Notes: generated by a model not told the origin, from the letters alone. A stretch of 18,956 nucleotides of DNA from an uncultured Oscillospiraceae bacterium (GCA_900763965.1 CAAFMG010000111.1:1-18956); one strand, 5' to 3'. Positions 7,347 to 14,775 are shown, numbered from the stretch's first letter. A program made the numbers and translations.

Positions 7347-7375
7347 AGCGGGAAACCCCATTGGGGTTTCCCGCT
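7347..7375. terminator. 13-bp hairpin downstream of clpB
   Basis: AGCGGGAAACCCC (7347-7359) pairs perfectly with GGGGTTTCCCGCT (7363-7375) around an ATT loop, 10 bases past the clpB stop codon. Neither side has a clean T-run, so it may act as a transcript-end stabiliser as much as a terminator. Its arm AGCGGGAAAC recurs in the hairpin at 7114-7143, so this palindrome brackets repeat copy A. Confidence 0.55.
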
Positions 7376-7385
7376 GATTGTTTGT

Positions 7386-9977
7386 TTACTTCAGGATCAG
7401 ATCGCCGTTTTGGGCATCCACGGTGACGGTCTGGCCGGGAAGAACCTCGCCCCGGAGGATCTTCTGGCTCAGCATGGTCTCCACCGTGTGCTGGACATAC
7501 CGGCGCAGAGGACGGGCACCGTACTGAGGATCGTAGCTGGCATCCACAATGGCAGACTTGGCGCTGTCCGTCAGCTCCACATGGATCTGCTGCTCTGTCA
7601 GACGCCGGTTCAGCTTGTCGATCTGCAAATCAATGATCCGGGTCATATTCTCACGGGTCAGAGGCTTGTAGAACACGATCTCATCCAGACGGTTCAGGAA
7701 CTCAGGACGGAAGGCCCGGTGCAGCTGGGCTTCCACCTGCGCCTTGGCACCATCGTCAATGGAGCCATCCGGGCGGATACCGCTGAGCAGATATTCCGAA
7801 CCCAGGTTGGAGGTCAGGATCAGGATGGTGTTCTTAAAGTCCACCGTCCGGCCCTGGGAGTCGGTCACACGGCCGTCATCCAGCACCTGCAGCAGAACAT
7901 TGAACACATCCGGGTGGGCCTTCTCCACCTCATCGAACAGAACCACAGAGTAGGGCTTTCTGCGGACGGCCTCGGTCAGCTGACCGCCTTCCTCGTAGCC
8001 CACATATCCTGGAGGCGCACCGATCAGACGAGACACGGAGAACTTCTCCATGTATTCGGACATATCAATTCGCACCAGGTTGTTCTCATCGTCAAACAGC
8101 GCCTGTGCCAGCGCCTTGGCAAGCTCGGTCTTACCCACACCGGTGGGGCCCAGGAACAGGAAGGAACCGATGGGACGGTTGGGATCCTGAATACCGGCAC
8201 GGCTGCGCTGGATGGCCTCGGTGACGGCACGGACGGCCTCATCCTGGCCAACCACCCGCTGATGCAGGGTTTCGCCCAGGGTCAGCAGCTTCTCCCGCTC
8301 GCCCTGTACCAGACGAGCCACGGGGATGCCTGTCCACCGCTCCACGATCCGGGCGATCTCCTCCTCGGTGACACGGTCACGGAGCAGGTGATTTTCCTTG
8401 GCGGACTGGGTGCGGCGTTCCTCCTCAGCCAGCTGGCGCTTGGCCTCCGGCAGACGGCCGTATTTCAGCTCTGCTGCCTTTTCCAGATCATAGCTGCGCT
8501 CGGCAGCCTCGATCTGGCGGCCCAGATCTTCAATCTTTTCCCGCAGCTGCTGAACCTTGCCCAGGGCATTCTTTTCGTTCTCCCACTGGGCCTTCATGGC
8601 ATTGAAGCTGTCCCGCTCCCCTGCCAGCTCCTTTTGCAGCTCGGCAAGCCGGGCCTTGGACTGGGGATCTTCCTCCTTCTTCAGGGCAGCTTCCTCAATC
8701 TCCATCTGGATGATCTTCCGGGAGACACTGTCCAGCTCTGTGGGCATGGAGTCCATTTCGGTGCGGATCTGGGCGCAGGCCTCATCCACCAGGTCAATGG
8801 CCTTGTCCGGCAGGAACCGGTCGGTGATATAGCGGTTAGACAGGGTGGCGGCGGCAATGATGGCAGAGTCTGCAATCTTCACGCCGTGGAACACCTCATA
8901 GCGTTCCTTCAGGCCACGCAGGATGGCAATGGTATCCTCCACGGTGGGCTCATCCACCTGTACCGGCTGGAATCGACGCTCCAAAGCGGGATCCTTTTCG
9001 ATATACTGGCGGTACTCGTCCAGGGTAGTGGCACCGATGCAGTGCAGCTCACCCCGGGCCAGCATGGGCTTGAGCAGGTTGCCGGCATCCATTGCGCCGT
9101 CGGTCTTGCCTGCGCCGACGATGGTGTGCAGCTCATCAATGAACAGAATAATCTGTCCCTGAGATTCCTTGATCTCATTGAGGACTGCCTTCAAACGCTC
9201 CTCGAATTCGCCCCGGTACTTGGCACCGGCCACCAGGGCACCCATGTCCAGAGAGAACACGGTCTTGTCCTGCAAAGACTTGGGCACATCCTTCTTGACG
9301 ATCCGCTGGGCAAGGCCCTCGGCAATGGCGGTTTTACCAACACCGGGCTCACCGATCAGCACAGGGTTGTTCTTGGTCTTTCGGGACAGGATCCGGATCA
9401 CGTTTCGGATCTCCTCATCACGGCCGATCACAGGATCCATTTTCTGCTCCCGTGCCCGCTTGACCAGGTCGGTACCGTACTTTTCCAGGGCTTCATAGGT
9501 GCTTTCCGGGCTGTCAGTGGTGACACGCTGGTTGCCCCGGACGGCCTGGAGGGCCTTGAGAACCCCTTCCTTGGTAATGCGGTAGGTGTCAAACAGGGAT
9601 TTGACACCGCCCTTTGCCGTTTCCAGCAGACCCAGGAGCAGATGCTCCACGGAGACGTAGGAATCGTGCATAGTCTGGGCTTCCTGCTCAGCGGCGGTAA
9701 AGGCGGCATCCATATCCGCGGTGATATAGAACCGGTCGACATCCCGGCTGGCTCTGACGCTGGGGATCTTCCGCAGCTCGGCATTGGCGGCGGCTTCCAG
9801 ACTTTCTACGGTGACATCCATCTTCTTCAGTAGCTGAGGGGTCAGACCGCCATCCTGCTGCAGCAGTGCCAGAAGCAGGTGTACCTGCTCCATCTGCTGA
9901 TGGCCATTGCTGATGGCCATATCCTTTGCGCTCTGGACAGCCTCCAGAGACTTCTGGGTATAGTTGTTAAAGTTCAC
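7386..9977 (-). CDS. clpB: ClpB ATP-dependent disaggregase
   Basis: An 863-residue Hsp100 chaperone, normal ClpB length, that works with DnaK to resolubilise aggregated protein after heat stress. Domains in order: N-terminal double Clp-N repeat (about 1-145); AAA-1 with Walker A GEPGVGKT (209-216) and Walker B ILFIDE (277-282); the long coiled-coil M domain (about 404-524) that marks ClpB rather than ClpA or ClpX; AAA-2 with Walker A GPTGVGKT (610-617) and Walker B VVLFDE (678-683), then the C-terminal D2-small domain. The start is placed at GTG 9977, with AAAGGAAGG six bases upstream; the alternative in-frame GTG at 9995 lies on top of that ribosome site. A CIRCE operator in the leader indicates HrcA repression. 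Confidence 0.97.
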   Translation of the reverse strand: MNFNNYTQKSLEAVQSAKDMAISNGHQQMEQVHLLLALLQQDGGLTPQLLKKMDVTVESLEAAANAELRKIPSVRASRDVDRFYITADMDAAFTAAEQEAQTMHDSYVSVEHLLLGLLETAKGGVKSLFDTYRITKEGVLKALQAVRGNQRVTTDSPESTYEALEKYGTDLVKRAREQKMDPVIGRDEEIRNVIRILSRKTKNNPVLIGEPGVGKTAIAEGLAQRIVKKDVPKSLQDKTVFSLDMGALVAGAKYRGEFEERLKAVLNEIKESQGQIILFIDELHTIVGAGKTDGAMDAGNLLKPMLARGELHCIGATTLDEYRQYIEKDPALERRFQPVQVDEPTVEDTIAILRGLKERYEVFHGVKIADSAIIAAATLSNRYITDRFLPDKAIDLVDEACAQIRTEMDSMPTELDSVSRKIIQMEIEEAALKKEEDPQSKARLAELQKELAGERDSFNAMKAQWENEKNALGKVQQLREKIEDLGRQIEAAERSYDLEKAAELKYGRLPEAKRQLAEEERRTQSAKENHLLRDRVTEEEIARIVERWTGIPVARLVQGEREKLLTLGETLHQRVVGQDEAVRAVTEAIQRSRAGIQDPNRPIGSFLFLGPTGVGKTELAKALAQALFDDENNLVRIDMSEYMEKFSVSRLIGAPPGYVGYEEGGQLTEAVRRKPYSVVLFDEVEKAHPDVFNVLLQVLDDGRVTDSQGRTVDFKNTILILTSNLGSEYLLSGIRPDGSIDDGAKAQVEAQLHRAFRPEFLNRLDEIVFYKPLTRENMTRIIDLQIDKLNRRLTEQQIHVELTDSAKSAIVDASYDPQYGARPLRRYVQHTVETMLSQKILRGEVLPGQTVTVDAQNGDLILK

Positions 9978-9998
9978 AGCTATCCTTCCTTTCACTCT

Positions 9999-10025
9999 TT
10001 AGCACTCTCGCGAGTTGAGTGCTAA
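9999..10025. promoter_or_regulatory. CIRCE element (HrcA operator) of clpB
   Basis: TTAGCACTC (9999-10007), nine bases, GAGTGCTAA (10017-10025): a perfect match to the CIRCE consensus TTAGCACTC-N9-GAGTGCTAA. It lies just downstream of the -10 box and before the clpB ribosome site. Confidence 0.97.
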
Positions 10026-10038
10026 TTCATTTGTTTTT

Positions 10039-10066
10039 ATCATACCGCGTTTTCGCAAAAAGTCAA
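10039..10066 (-). promoter_or_regulatory. Sigma-A promoter of clpB
   Basis: On the - strand, TTGACT (complement of 10061-10066) and TATGAT (complement of 10039-10044) are 16 bases apart. The start point expected about seven bases later falls just before CIRCE, the standard HrcA arrangement. Confidence 0.85.
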
Positions 10067-10178
10067 GGGCCCCAGCGCAAATGCTACAAAAAGTTCACAT
10101 CTGTTAAATTTGCACAAAAACGAGAGTCTGTTTTCTGTCTGCTTAATACTTATTTAATAATTTAAGCCTGATTTTTTA

Positions 10179-10300
10179 ATACCCCTGGGGTATAATATGG
10201 GTGTAAATAAAGATTTACATTTTTTTTCATTTCCTTACCTCTCTTTTTCTCTGAAAAAACTCCGGTACGGTCTGGTCAACCGCATCGGGGCTTTTTCACA
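10179..10300 (+). other. Possible orphan short transcription unit
   Basis: The gap between the clpB promoter and the next gene holds a perfect -10 TATAAT (10191-10196) overlapped by the palindrome ATACCCC-T-GGGGTAT (10179-10193). The -35 is poor (CTGATT at 10168-10173). About 60 bases further, CTCCGGT can pair with ATCGGGG around an inner CGGT/ACCG stem (about 10259-10290), followed by CTTTTTC. This would give a transcript of roughly 90 bases with no credible protein. A small RNA or the remnant of a lost gene's promoter are both possible. Confidence 0.3.
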
Positions 10301-10303
10301 GGC

Positions 10304-10340
10304 AAAATCGGCTGTCCCGAATGTAGGACAGCCGATTTTT
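10304..10340. terminator. Bidirectional terminator after the DHHW gene
   Basis: AAAATCGGCTGTCC (10304-10317) pairs perfectly over 14 bp with GGACAGCCGATTTT (10326-10339). It directly abuts the stop codon of the gene to its right and has A/T runs on both sides. Confidence 0.9.
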
Positions 10341-11417
10341 CTATTTGATTGTCTGGCTGTTGTTCAGCACCGGGATGCTGTACAGCAGCAACACATCCTG
10401 ACCGTGAAAGTCCAGGAACCGATCCAGGCGGTCTATGGGGATATAGCGCAGATCCACCAGGGTGATCTTTGCGTAATCCGCCAGCAGCAGCGGGGCCATG
10501 GCGCTGCCGAAGGAATCCCGGAAAAGGATCAGCTCCCGGTCTGTCCGGCTGTTGGGATTTTCTATGGTGAGCAGGCTCCGGGAGCCGGAAAGGAACACCT
10601 CATACAGATCCCGGCCGGTAAGCTTACCCAGGTCATAGACCGGGTTTTCTTTGCCGCTTTCGTAGTCATACACCCGGCAGGCCTGGATAACCGCATTTTC
10701 CAGGAGATACATGGTCTCCGGCTCCATGGGAAGGGCTGCCTGACCGTAGTACACCCCGTAGAAGGGCCGTTCCAGGGCTGTCACGGTAAATTCCTCCGGG
10801 TCAAATGCCCCCACCCCCAGCCCCTGGCAAAGGGCTGCGGCGGCTTCTGCCAGCTTTTCCTGCCGCCAGTGAATATCCGTGCGGTAGTAATCCTCCAGGG
10901 AAAGACACTCCCGCAGGTCGATCTGCTGGGCCCAGGGCAGCCCCTGGGCAAAATCGGCATAGAACCGATCGTAGTCCATCCGCAGATGGCCGTCCTGCAA
11001 ATAATAGCCCTTGTCCGGAACAATGGCCATGGACACCCGGCTGTCTTGCAGATATTTTTCGTACAGGTGGGTAAACCGCTCCAGGGCGTGGGCCACAGAG
11101 TCGGCATTTGCAGGATATTCCTGCTTTACCGCATAGCCCTTTGCCAGATAGATGCCGTTGTTGTCCAGCTGGTGCAGGCCGTAAAAGTGGAACAAAGACT
11201 TGATGGTGCGAAAGCCGTCCCGCAGAGGGAACTGATCCAGGGAGTACTTTTCAAAGCCGGTCATAAACTTTCCATTGAGGATCGTCTGGCCGGAGATGGC
11301 AGGCATCTGGGCCAGGGGGCGGCGCTCTGCCTGGGAAAGCTCCCGGGCAGGCAGCAGCCAGGCCGCCCCGGTCAGCACCGCCCACAAAAGCAGCACGGCA
11401 AGATTTCGTTTTTTCAT
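10341..11417 (-). CDS. DHHW / AlgX-like SGNH-type acetyltransfer protein
   Basis: A 358-residue protein with an N-terminal membrane anchor or signal (MKKRNLAVLLLWAVLTGAAW). The ATG at 11417 has AAGGAGG eight bases upstream; a longer frame from 11528 runs into the upstream gene and is rejected. The hallmark is TDIHW (D181, H183), as in the AlgJ/AlgX/DHHW group, with a candidate nucleophile in LFRDSFGS (S302). In AlgX an Asp-His pair and a later Ser form the SGNH catalytic triad, so the key residues appear present. The start lies 13 bases past the stop of the MBOAT gene. Inference: it transfers the acyl group, received through the MBOAT protein, to an extracellular polysaccharide or cell-wall polymer. 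The polymer is unknown, as no glycan synthesis genes lie nearby. Confidence 0.85.
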   Translation of the reverse strand: MKKRNLAVLLLWAVLTGAAWLLPARELSQAERRPLAQMPAISGQTILNGKFMTGFEKYSLDQFPLRDGFRTIKSLFHFYGLHQLDNNGIYLAKGYAVKQEYPANADSVAHALERFTHLYEKYLQDSRVSMAIVPDKGYYLQDGHLRMDYDRFYADFAQGLPWAQQIDLRECLSLEDYYRTDIHWRQEKLAEAAAALCQGLGVGAFDPEEFTVTALERPFYGVYYGQAALPMEPETMYLLENAVIQACRVYDYESGKENPVYDLGKLTGRDLYEVFLSGSRSLLTIENPNSRTDRELILFRDSFGSAMAPLLLADYAKITLVDLRYIPIDRLDRFLDFHGQDVLLLYSIPVLNNSQTIK

Positions 11418-11430
11418 TCTGCCGCCCTCC

Positions 11431-12816
11431 TTAGAAACGGAAATACAGGAACGGACTAAAGGAGCCGTCCACCAGATAGGCGGTGCATACCAGCAGCAGG
11501 GCCGCCAGCACCAGAGGCTCCAGCACACAGGCCGCCTTGGTATCCGCCGCCTTCCGGGCCAAGGTTTTTACCACAGGCGTTGCCCCCAGGATCCCCAGCA
11601 GGAACAGCAGGCCATAGCTTTTCAGGTAATAGACCGCCGGGGCACTGATCAGGGGCAAGCCCCCCAGCCCCAGCATCCCTGCCATGTCCCCTGCCGCCTG
11701 GGAAAGGCTGTTGGCATTAAACAAAACAAAGCTGAAAATCACCGCCAGCATCACATAGCCGTGGCGCAGGGCATTGGGCAGCTTTTGCAGCCCGGGCACC
11801 CATTTTTCGATCATCAGGAAGATACCGAAAAACAAGCCCCACAGCACAAAGTTCCACGCCGCACCGTGCCACAGGCCGGTGAGCATCCACACCGTCAGAA
11901 TGTTCCAAACCCAGCGTCCCCGGCGCACCCGGTTGCCCCCCATGGGGATATAAACATAGTCTCGGAACCAGCTGCCCAGTGTCATGTGCCAGCGCCGCCA
12001 GAATTCGGTGATGCTTTTGGACAGGTACGGATAGTTGAAATTCTCCGGGAAGTGGAAGCCGAACATCCGTCCCAGGCCAATGGCCATATCCGAATAGCCG
12101 GAAAAATCGAAGTAAATATTCAGGGTAAAGGCCACTGCATAGAGCCAGTAAAACAGAACGCTTTTCTCGTCAGATTCCCGGAACAGCTTCATCAGCAGGG
12201 CAAAATTATCCGCCAGGATCACCTTTTTCCCCAGGCCCACCAGGAAGCGGCCCATTCCCAGGGAAAAGCCCTCCCAGCTATGGGTGCGTTCCTCCAGCTC
12301 CCGGTCAATGTCGGCATAGCGGACAATGGGCCCGGCGATCAGCTGGGGGAACATGGACACATAGGCACCAAAGGACAGAAGGTTCTTCTGGGGCGGCACA
12401 CTGCCCCGGTAGACATCCATGGTATAGCTCAGGGACTGGAAGGTATAGAAGCTGATGCCCACCGGCAGGGTCAGCCGCAGCAGCGGGATGCTCAGCCCGG
12501 TCAGGGTGTTGAAGCTGCCAATAAAGAAGTCGGCATACTTAAAGATCCCCAGCAGCGCCAGACTGATCACCACGGATACCAGCAGCCATGCCTTTTTCCA
12601 CCGGGCAGAGGGCCGTGCCCCAATGGCAAGACCGCAGAAATAGAACAGCACAATGGTAAACACCATCAGGAACAGCAGCTTCGGTTCCCCCCAGCCGTAA
12701 AAAATCAGGCTGGAAACCAGAAGCACTGTGTTTTTCGCCTTCCGGGGGGCCAGAAAGTACACCGCCAGCACCATGGGCAGGAAATAATACAGAAACGGGA
12801 TGCTTGAAAACAGCAT
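11431..12816 (-). CDS. MBOAT O-acyltransferase, AlgI/DltB-like
   Basis: A 461-residue polytopic membrane protein, the usual size for AlgI-type MBOAT proteins, that passes acyl groups across the membrane. It is hydrophobic throughout, with many membrane segments. Family motifs are present: LPVGISFYTFQSLSY (117-131), the block around FDFSGYSDMAIG (237-248), RRWHMTLGSWFRDYVYIPMG (274-293) and the catalytic-His motif LTGLWHGAAWNF (H317). The ATG at 12816 has AAGGAGAAG upstream. No dltA/dltC genes accompany it, and pairing with a DHHW protein favours polysaccharide O-acetylation over teichoic acid D-alanylation. A terminator hairpin sits immediately before its ribosome site. Confidence 0.93.
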   Translation of the reverse strand: MLFSSIPFLYYFLPMVLAVYFLAPRKAKNTVLLVSSLIFYGWGEPKLLFLMVFTIVLFYFCGLAIGARPSARWKKAWLLVSVVISLALLGIFKYADFFIGSFNTLTGLSIPLLRLTLPVGISFYTFQSLSYTMDVYRGSVPPQKNLLSFGAYVSMFPQLIAGPIVRYADIDRELEERTHSWEGFSLGMGRFLVGLGKKVILADNFALLMKLFRESDEKSVLFYWLYAVAFTLNIYFDFSGYSDMAIGLGRMFGFHFPENFNYPYLSKSITEFWRRWHMTLGSWFRDYVYIPMGGNRVRRGRWVWNILTVWMLTGLWHGAAWNFVLWGLFFGIFLMIEKWVPGLQKLPNALRHGYVMLAVIFSFVLFNANSLSQAAGDMAGMLGLGGLPLISAPAVYYLKSYGLLFLLGILGATPVVKTLARKAADTKAACVLEPLVLAALLLVCTAYLVDGSFSPFLYFRF

Positions 12817-12829
12817 GGCTCTTCTCCTT

Positions 12830-12861
12830 AAAAAATGGCAGCGGCCCAGGGGGTCGCTGCC
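12830..12861 (-). terminator. Terminator between the lipoprotein and MBOAT genes
   Basis: On the - strand, GGCAGCG(A)CCC and GGG(C)CGCTGCC (within 12837-12861) form an 11-bp stem with one wobble pair, followed by ATTTTTT (12830-12836). The T-run abuts AAGGAG of the MBOAT gene, leaving no room for a promoter between them. Confidence 0.8.
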
Positions 12862-12870
12862 AAAGGTGTT

Positions 12871-13455
12871 TTACGCTTCCACCGGCTCATTTGCCAGGGT
12901 GACGGCCTGGGGATAGGCCTCAGCCACATGGGTTCCCAGGGTGGCGATGAGATCATCCAGGCCAAAGGCCACCAGCACATAGGTGCCGCCGATTTCCTGA
13001 ATCAGCAGGGTATCGGGGAAGCCGCACATCCAGTGGTTTTCCTGAATGGCGGACTGCATCACTTTGCCAAAGTCTCCGGCGGTCACACCCTCTGCCAGCT
13101 TAAAGACACCGCAGGTGAAGCTGTTGGCGTTCATCATGTGGGTCATGGAAGCGGCCTCGGTGATGTTCTGGATCTGATCGGCAGGCACCAGCAGGTCATA
13201 GGTCATGTTCTCGGCATAGGTCATATCGTAGCTGCCGGGAGCATCGGACACATTGGACTCCACATTGCCGCCGCTGATGGAAAATTTCTCATCCTCGGTG
13301 TACTTGCCCCAGACGGTTTCCAGAATTTCCAGCGCGGAAGCGGGAACCGCCTCTGCGGAAGGCTGGGTGGTTTCGGGCTGCTTGCTGCTGCCGCAGCCGG
13401 CCAGGAGAGATACCGCCATGCACAGCACCAGGGTCATCGCAATCATTTTTTTCAT
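12871..13455 (-). CDS. Putative lipoprotein of unknown function
   Basis: A 194-residue exported protein. The N-terminus MKKMIAMTLVLCMAVSLLAGC is a type II signal with lipobox LLAGC (C21 lipidated), then a Ser/Pro/Gln/Thr-rich tether (about 22-40). The mature part is a single soluble domain with a predicted amphipathic helix LEILETVWGKY and a conserved-looking core around MTHMMNANSFTCGVFKL and IQENHWMCGFPDTLLIQ. I do not recognise the family with confidence; small DUF4358-type or bacteriocin-accessory-like lipoproteins of Clostridia are a weak comparison. The start overlaps the VanZ-family gene by 4 bases (ATGA), with GGAGG 10 bases upstream, so it belongs to the mntP unit and ends it at a terminator. 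Confidence 0.8.
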   Translation of the reverse strand: MKKMIAMTLVLCMAVSLLAGCGSSKQPETTQPSAEAVPASALEILETVWGKYTEDEKFSISGGNVESNVSDAPGSYDMTYAENMTYDLLVPADQIQNITEAASMTHMMNANSFTCGVFKLAEGVTAGDFGKVMQSAIQENHWMCGFPDTLLIQEIGGTYVLVAFGLDDLIATLGTHVAEAYPQAVTLANEPVEA

Positions 13456-13940
13456 CGTTTCTTATCCTCCAAGTTTTCATTGCTTGTTATTATTGTACCC
13501 CCAAGGATCAAAAGGATCCCCAGAGTCAGACCGGCCGTGTCGATCCATACATCCACCAGACTGCTGGCCCGTCCGGGGACAAACAGCTGGATGGTTTCAT
13601 CGGCCATGGCGGTAAGCACCGCCGGGAGCATGGGCATGGTAAACCGGTGAATGCCCCTCTGTCCCAGAACCAGGAACAGCCAGCACCAGTTCAGGCCCAG
13701 CAGCAGATACTCTAAAAAATGGGCGCTTTTTCGCAGGAGGAGCATTCCGTTTCCAGGGGGATGAACCGTTTCCTCTCCGAAAATGGATAGAATCGGCTCC
13801 AAAGCATCCTTGCACATCTGCATCACCTCATCGCTGATGGCCCCGGAAATGCTGCCCGGAAGCAGGGAATTGCCCCAGATAAAGGCGGTGTTCATCAGGA
13901 TCAGGCAGATACAGAGGCTGCGCATTTTGTTTCGTTTCAT
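13452..13940 (-). CDS. VanZ-family membrane protein
   Basis: A 162-residue membrane protein with about four hydrophobic segments (near 8-28, 72-92, 100-112 and 133-150). VanZ-family signatures are the RKSAHFLEYLLLG motif (about 70-82) and DETIQLFVPGRASSLVDVWIDTAG (DETIQ and D-x-x-x-D-x-x-G). VanZ of enterococci gives low-level teicoplanin resistance, but most VanZ-like proteins are uncharacterised, so resistance is not claimed. The gene starts inside the mntP stop codon (4-base ATGA overlap) and overlaps the lipoprotein start the same way, so all three are probably co-translated. Confidence 0.88.
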   Translation of the reverse strand: MKRNKMRSLCICLILMNTAFIWGNSLLPGSISGAISDEVMQMCKDALEPILSIFGEETVHPPGNGMLLLRKSAHFLEYLLLGLNWCWLFLVLGQRGIHRFTMPMLPAVLTAMADETIQLFVPGRASSLVDVWIDTAGLTLGILLILGGTIITSNENLEDKKR

Positions 13941-14512
13941 GGCATCATCCCCAGATGAGTAAACAGAATTTTCAGTCCGATGAGAATCAGGATTACGCCC
14001 CCCACCACCTGGGCCTTCTTTTCGTAGCGGTTGCCAAAGACATTTCCGATCTTCACACCTGCCATGCTCATGCCACAGGTAAACAGGCCCATAAGCCCTG
14101 CCGCCAGCCAGATATTCACATTGCCCACCATGGCCAGGGAAATTCCCACCGCCAGGGCATCAATGGATGTGGCCACCGCCAGAAGCAGCATGGTTTTCAC
14201 GGACAGATCTGCGCCGCCGTCCTCTTCCCCGGCTTCTTCCCCGAAAAAAGCCTCCTTGAGCATATTCACACCGATGATCACCAGCAAAATCATGGCGACC
14301 CAGTGATCAATGGCCTCAATGGCCTCGGCAAACAAGGTGCCCAGAAAGAAACCCAGGGTGGGCATCAACGCCTGAAATCCGCCGAACCAGCCGCCGCAGA
14401 CAAGACCCTCCCGGATCCCGGTGCGCTTCATGGCCAGTCCCTTGCAGATGGACACCGCAAAGGCATCCATGCTGACACCCAGAGCCAGCAAAAGCAGCTC
14501 TCCCATTCCCAT
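13937..14512 (-). CDS. mntP: Manganese efflux pump MntP
   Basis: A 191-residue integral membrane protein that exports Mn2+ to avoid manganese toxicity. It has the duplicated three-helix MntP (DUF204) fold: repeat 1 contains LGVSMDAFAVS (D16) and repeat 2 contains ATSIDALAVGIS (D118), with membrane helices throughout and an acidic loop GEEAGEEDGG (91-100) between the halves. The start is ATG 14512, nine bases after GGAGG; a TTG two codons upstream is not needed. The long leader carries a yybP-ykoY-like element, the known Mn2+ riboswitch class often found before mntP, which supports both calls. It is the first gene of the mntP / vanZ-like / lipoprotein unit. Confidence 0.95.
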   Translation of the reverse strand: MGMGELLLLALGVSMDAFAVSICKGLAMKRTGIREGLVCGGWFGGFQALMPTLGFFLGTLFAEAIEAIDHWVAMILLVIIGVNMLKEAFFGEEAGEEDGGADLSVKTMLLLAVATSIDALAVGISLAMVGNVNIWLAAGLMGLFTCGMSMAGVKIGNVFGNRYEKKAQVVGGVILILIGLKILFTHLGMMP

Positions 14513-14583
14513 AAACAAAAACCTCCGTACCTCTCTTTTTCAGACGCGGCACAGGAGCTTTTGGGGAAGGGGCTGAGCCGGTC

Positions 14584-14680
14584 ATACGCAAAAAGTCTCG
14601 TCATTCCATACGGAACCGGGGCAAAAACCCGATATGTCGATTCCGTCCCGCAATCCTTGCGCCGACTACTCCCTCTTTCG
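14584..14680 (-). ncRNA. yybP-ykoY-type manganese riboswitch
   Basis: The mntP leader contains GGGAGTAG (complement of 14666-14673) near its 5' end and GACGAGACTTTTT (complement of 14590-14602) near its 3' end, the two most conserved blocks of the yybP-ykoY class as I recall it. GCGAAAG near 14680 can pair with CTTTTTGC to close the aptamer. Between them are a CGCAA/TTGCG hairpin and an ACGGAA/TTCCGT helix enclosing CGGG/CCCG. The expression platform (about 14520-14584) is not obvious; no clear terminator is seen, so control of translation is possible. A covariance-model search for RF00080 would decide. Confidence 0.75.
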
Positions 14681-14685
14681 CAAGC

Positions 14686-14730
14686 AGTATAGCAAACTTC
14701 CTCCGGTTCGTCAAGCCAAACCGGAGGAAG
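14686..14730 (-). promoter_or_regulatory. mntP promoter inside a 12-bp inverted repeat
   Basis: On the - strand, TTGACG (complement of 14709-14714) and TATACT (complement of 14686-14691) are 17 bases apart. The perfect inverted repeat CTTCCTCCGGTT (14697-14708) / AACCGGAGGAAG (14719-14730) places the -35 box in its 10-base centre. It may be an operator, or a terminator for azlD (followed by TTTGC) that has a promoter embedded in it. Confidence 0.65.
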
Positions 14731-14775
14731 TCACAGTTATTTTACAACTTAGTTCCGAAAAAGTGGTTTTTTCCC

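Noticed and set aside
7302..9833. 843-codon + strand open frame opposite clpB
   Set aside because: It mirrors the clpB reading frame on the other strand, has low-complexity Gly/Leu/His/Gln composition, no ribosome site and no recognisable motif; clpB is unmistakable on the - strand.
10179..10193. Firm CsoR operator call
   Set aside because: The half-sites resemble the C/G-run type, but the single central base differs from the usual spacing, and no csoR-like or copper gene is adjacent.
10197..12807. Long + strand frames opposite the DHHW and MBOAT genes
   Set aside because: They are shadows. The - strand products have ordered catalytic motifs and ribosome sites.
13452..13940. Teicoplanin resistance determinant
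   Set aside because: Only the general VanZ-family motifs are seen. No vanA-type genes are nearby, and most VanZ-like proteins have no shown resistance role.
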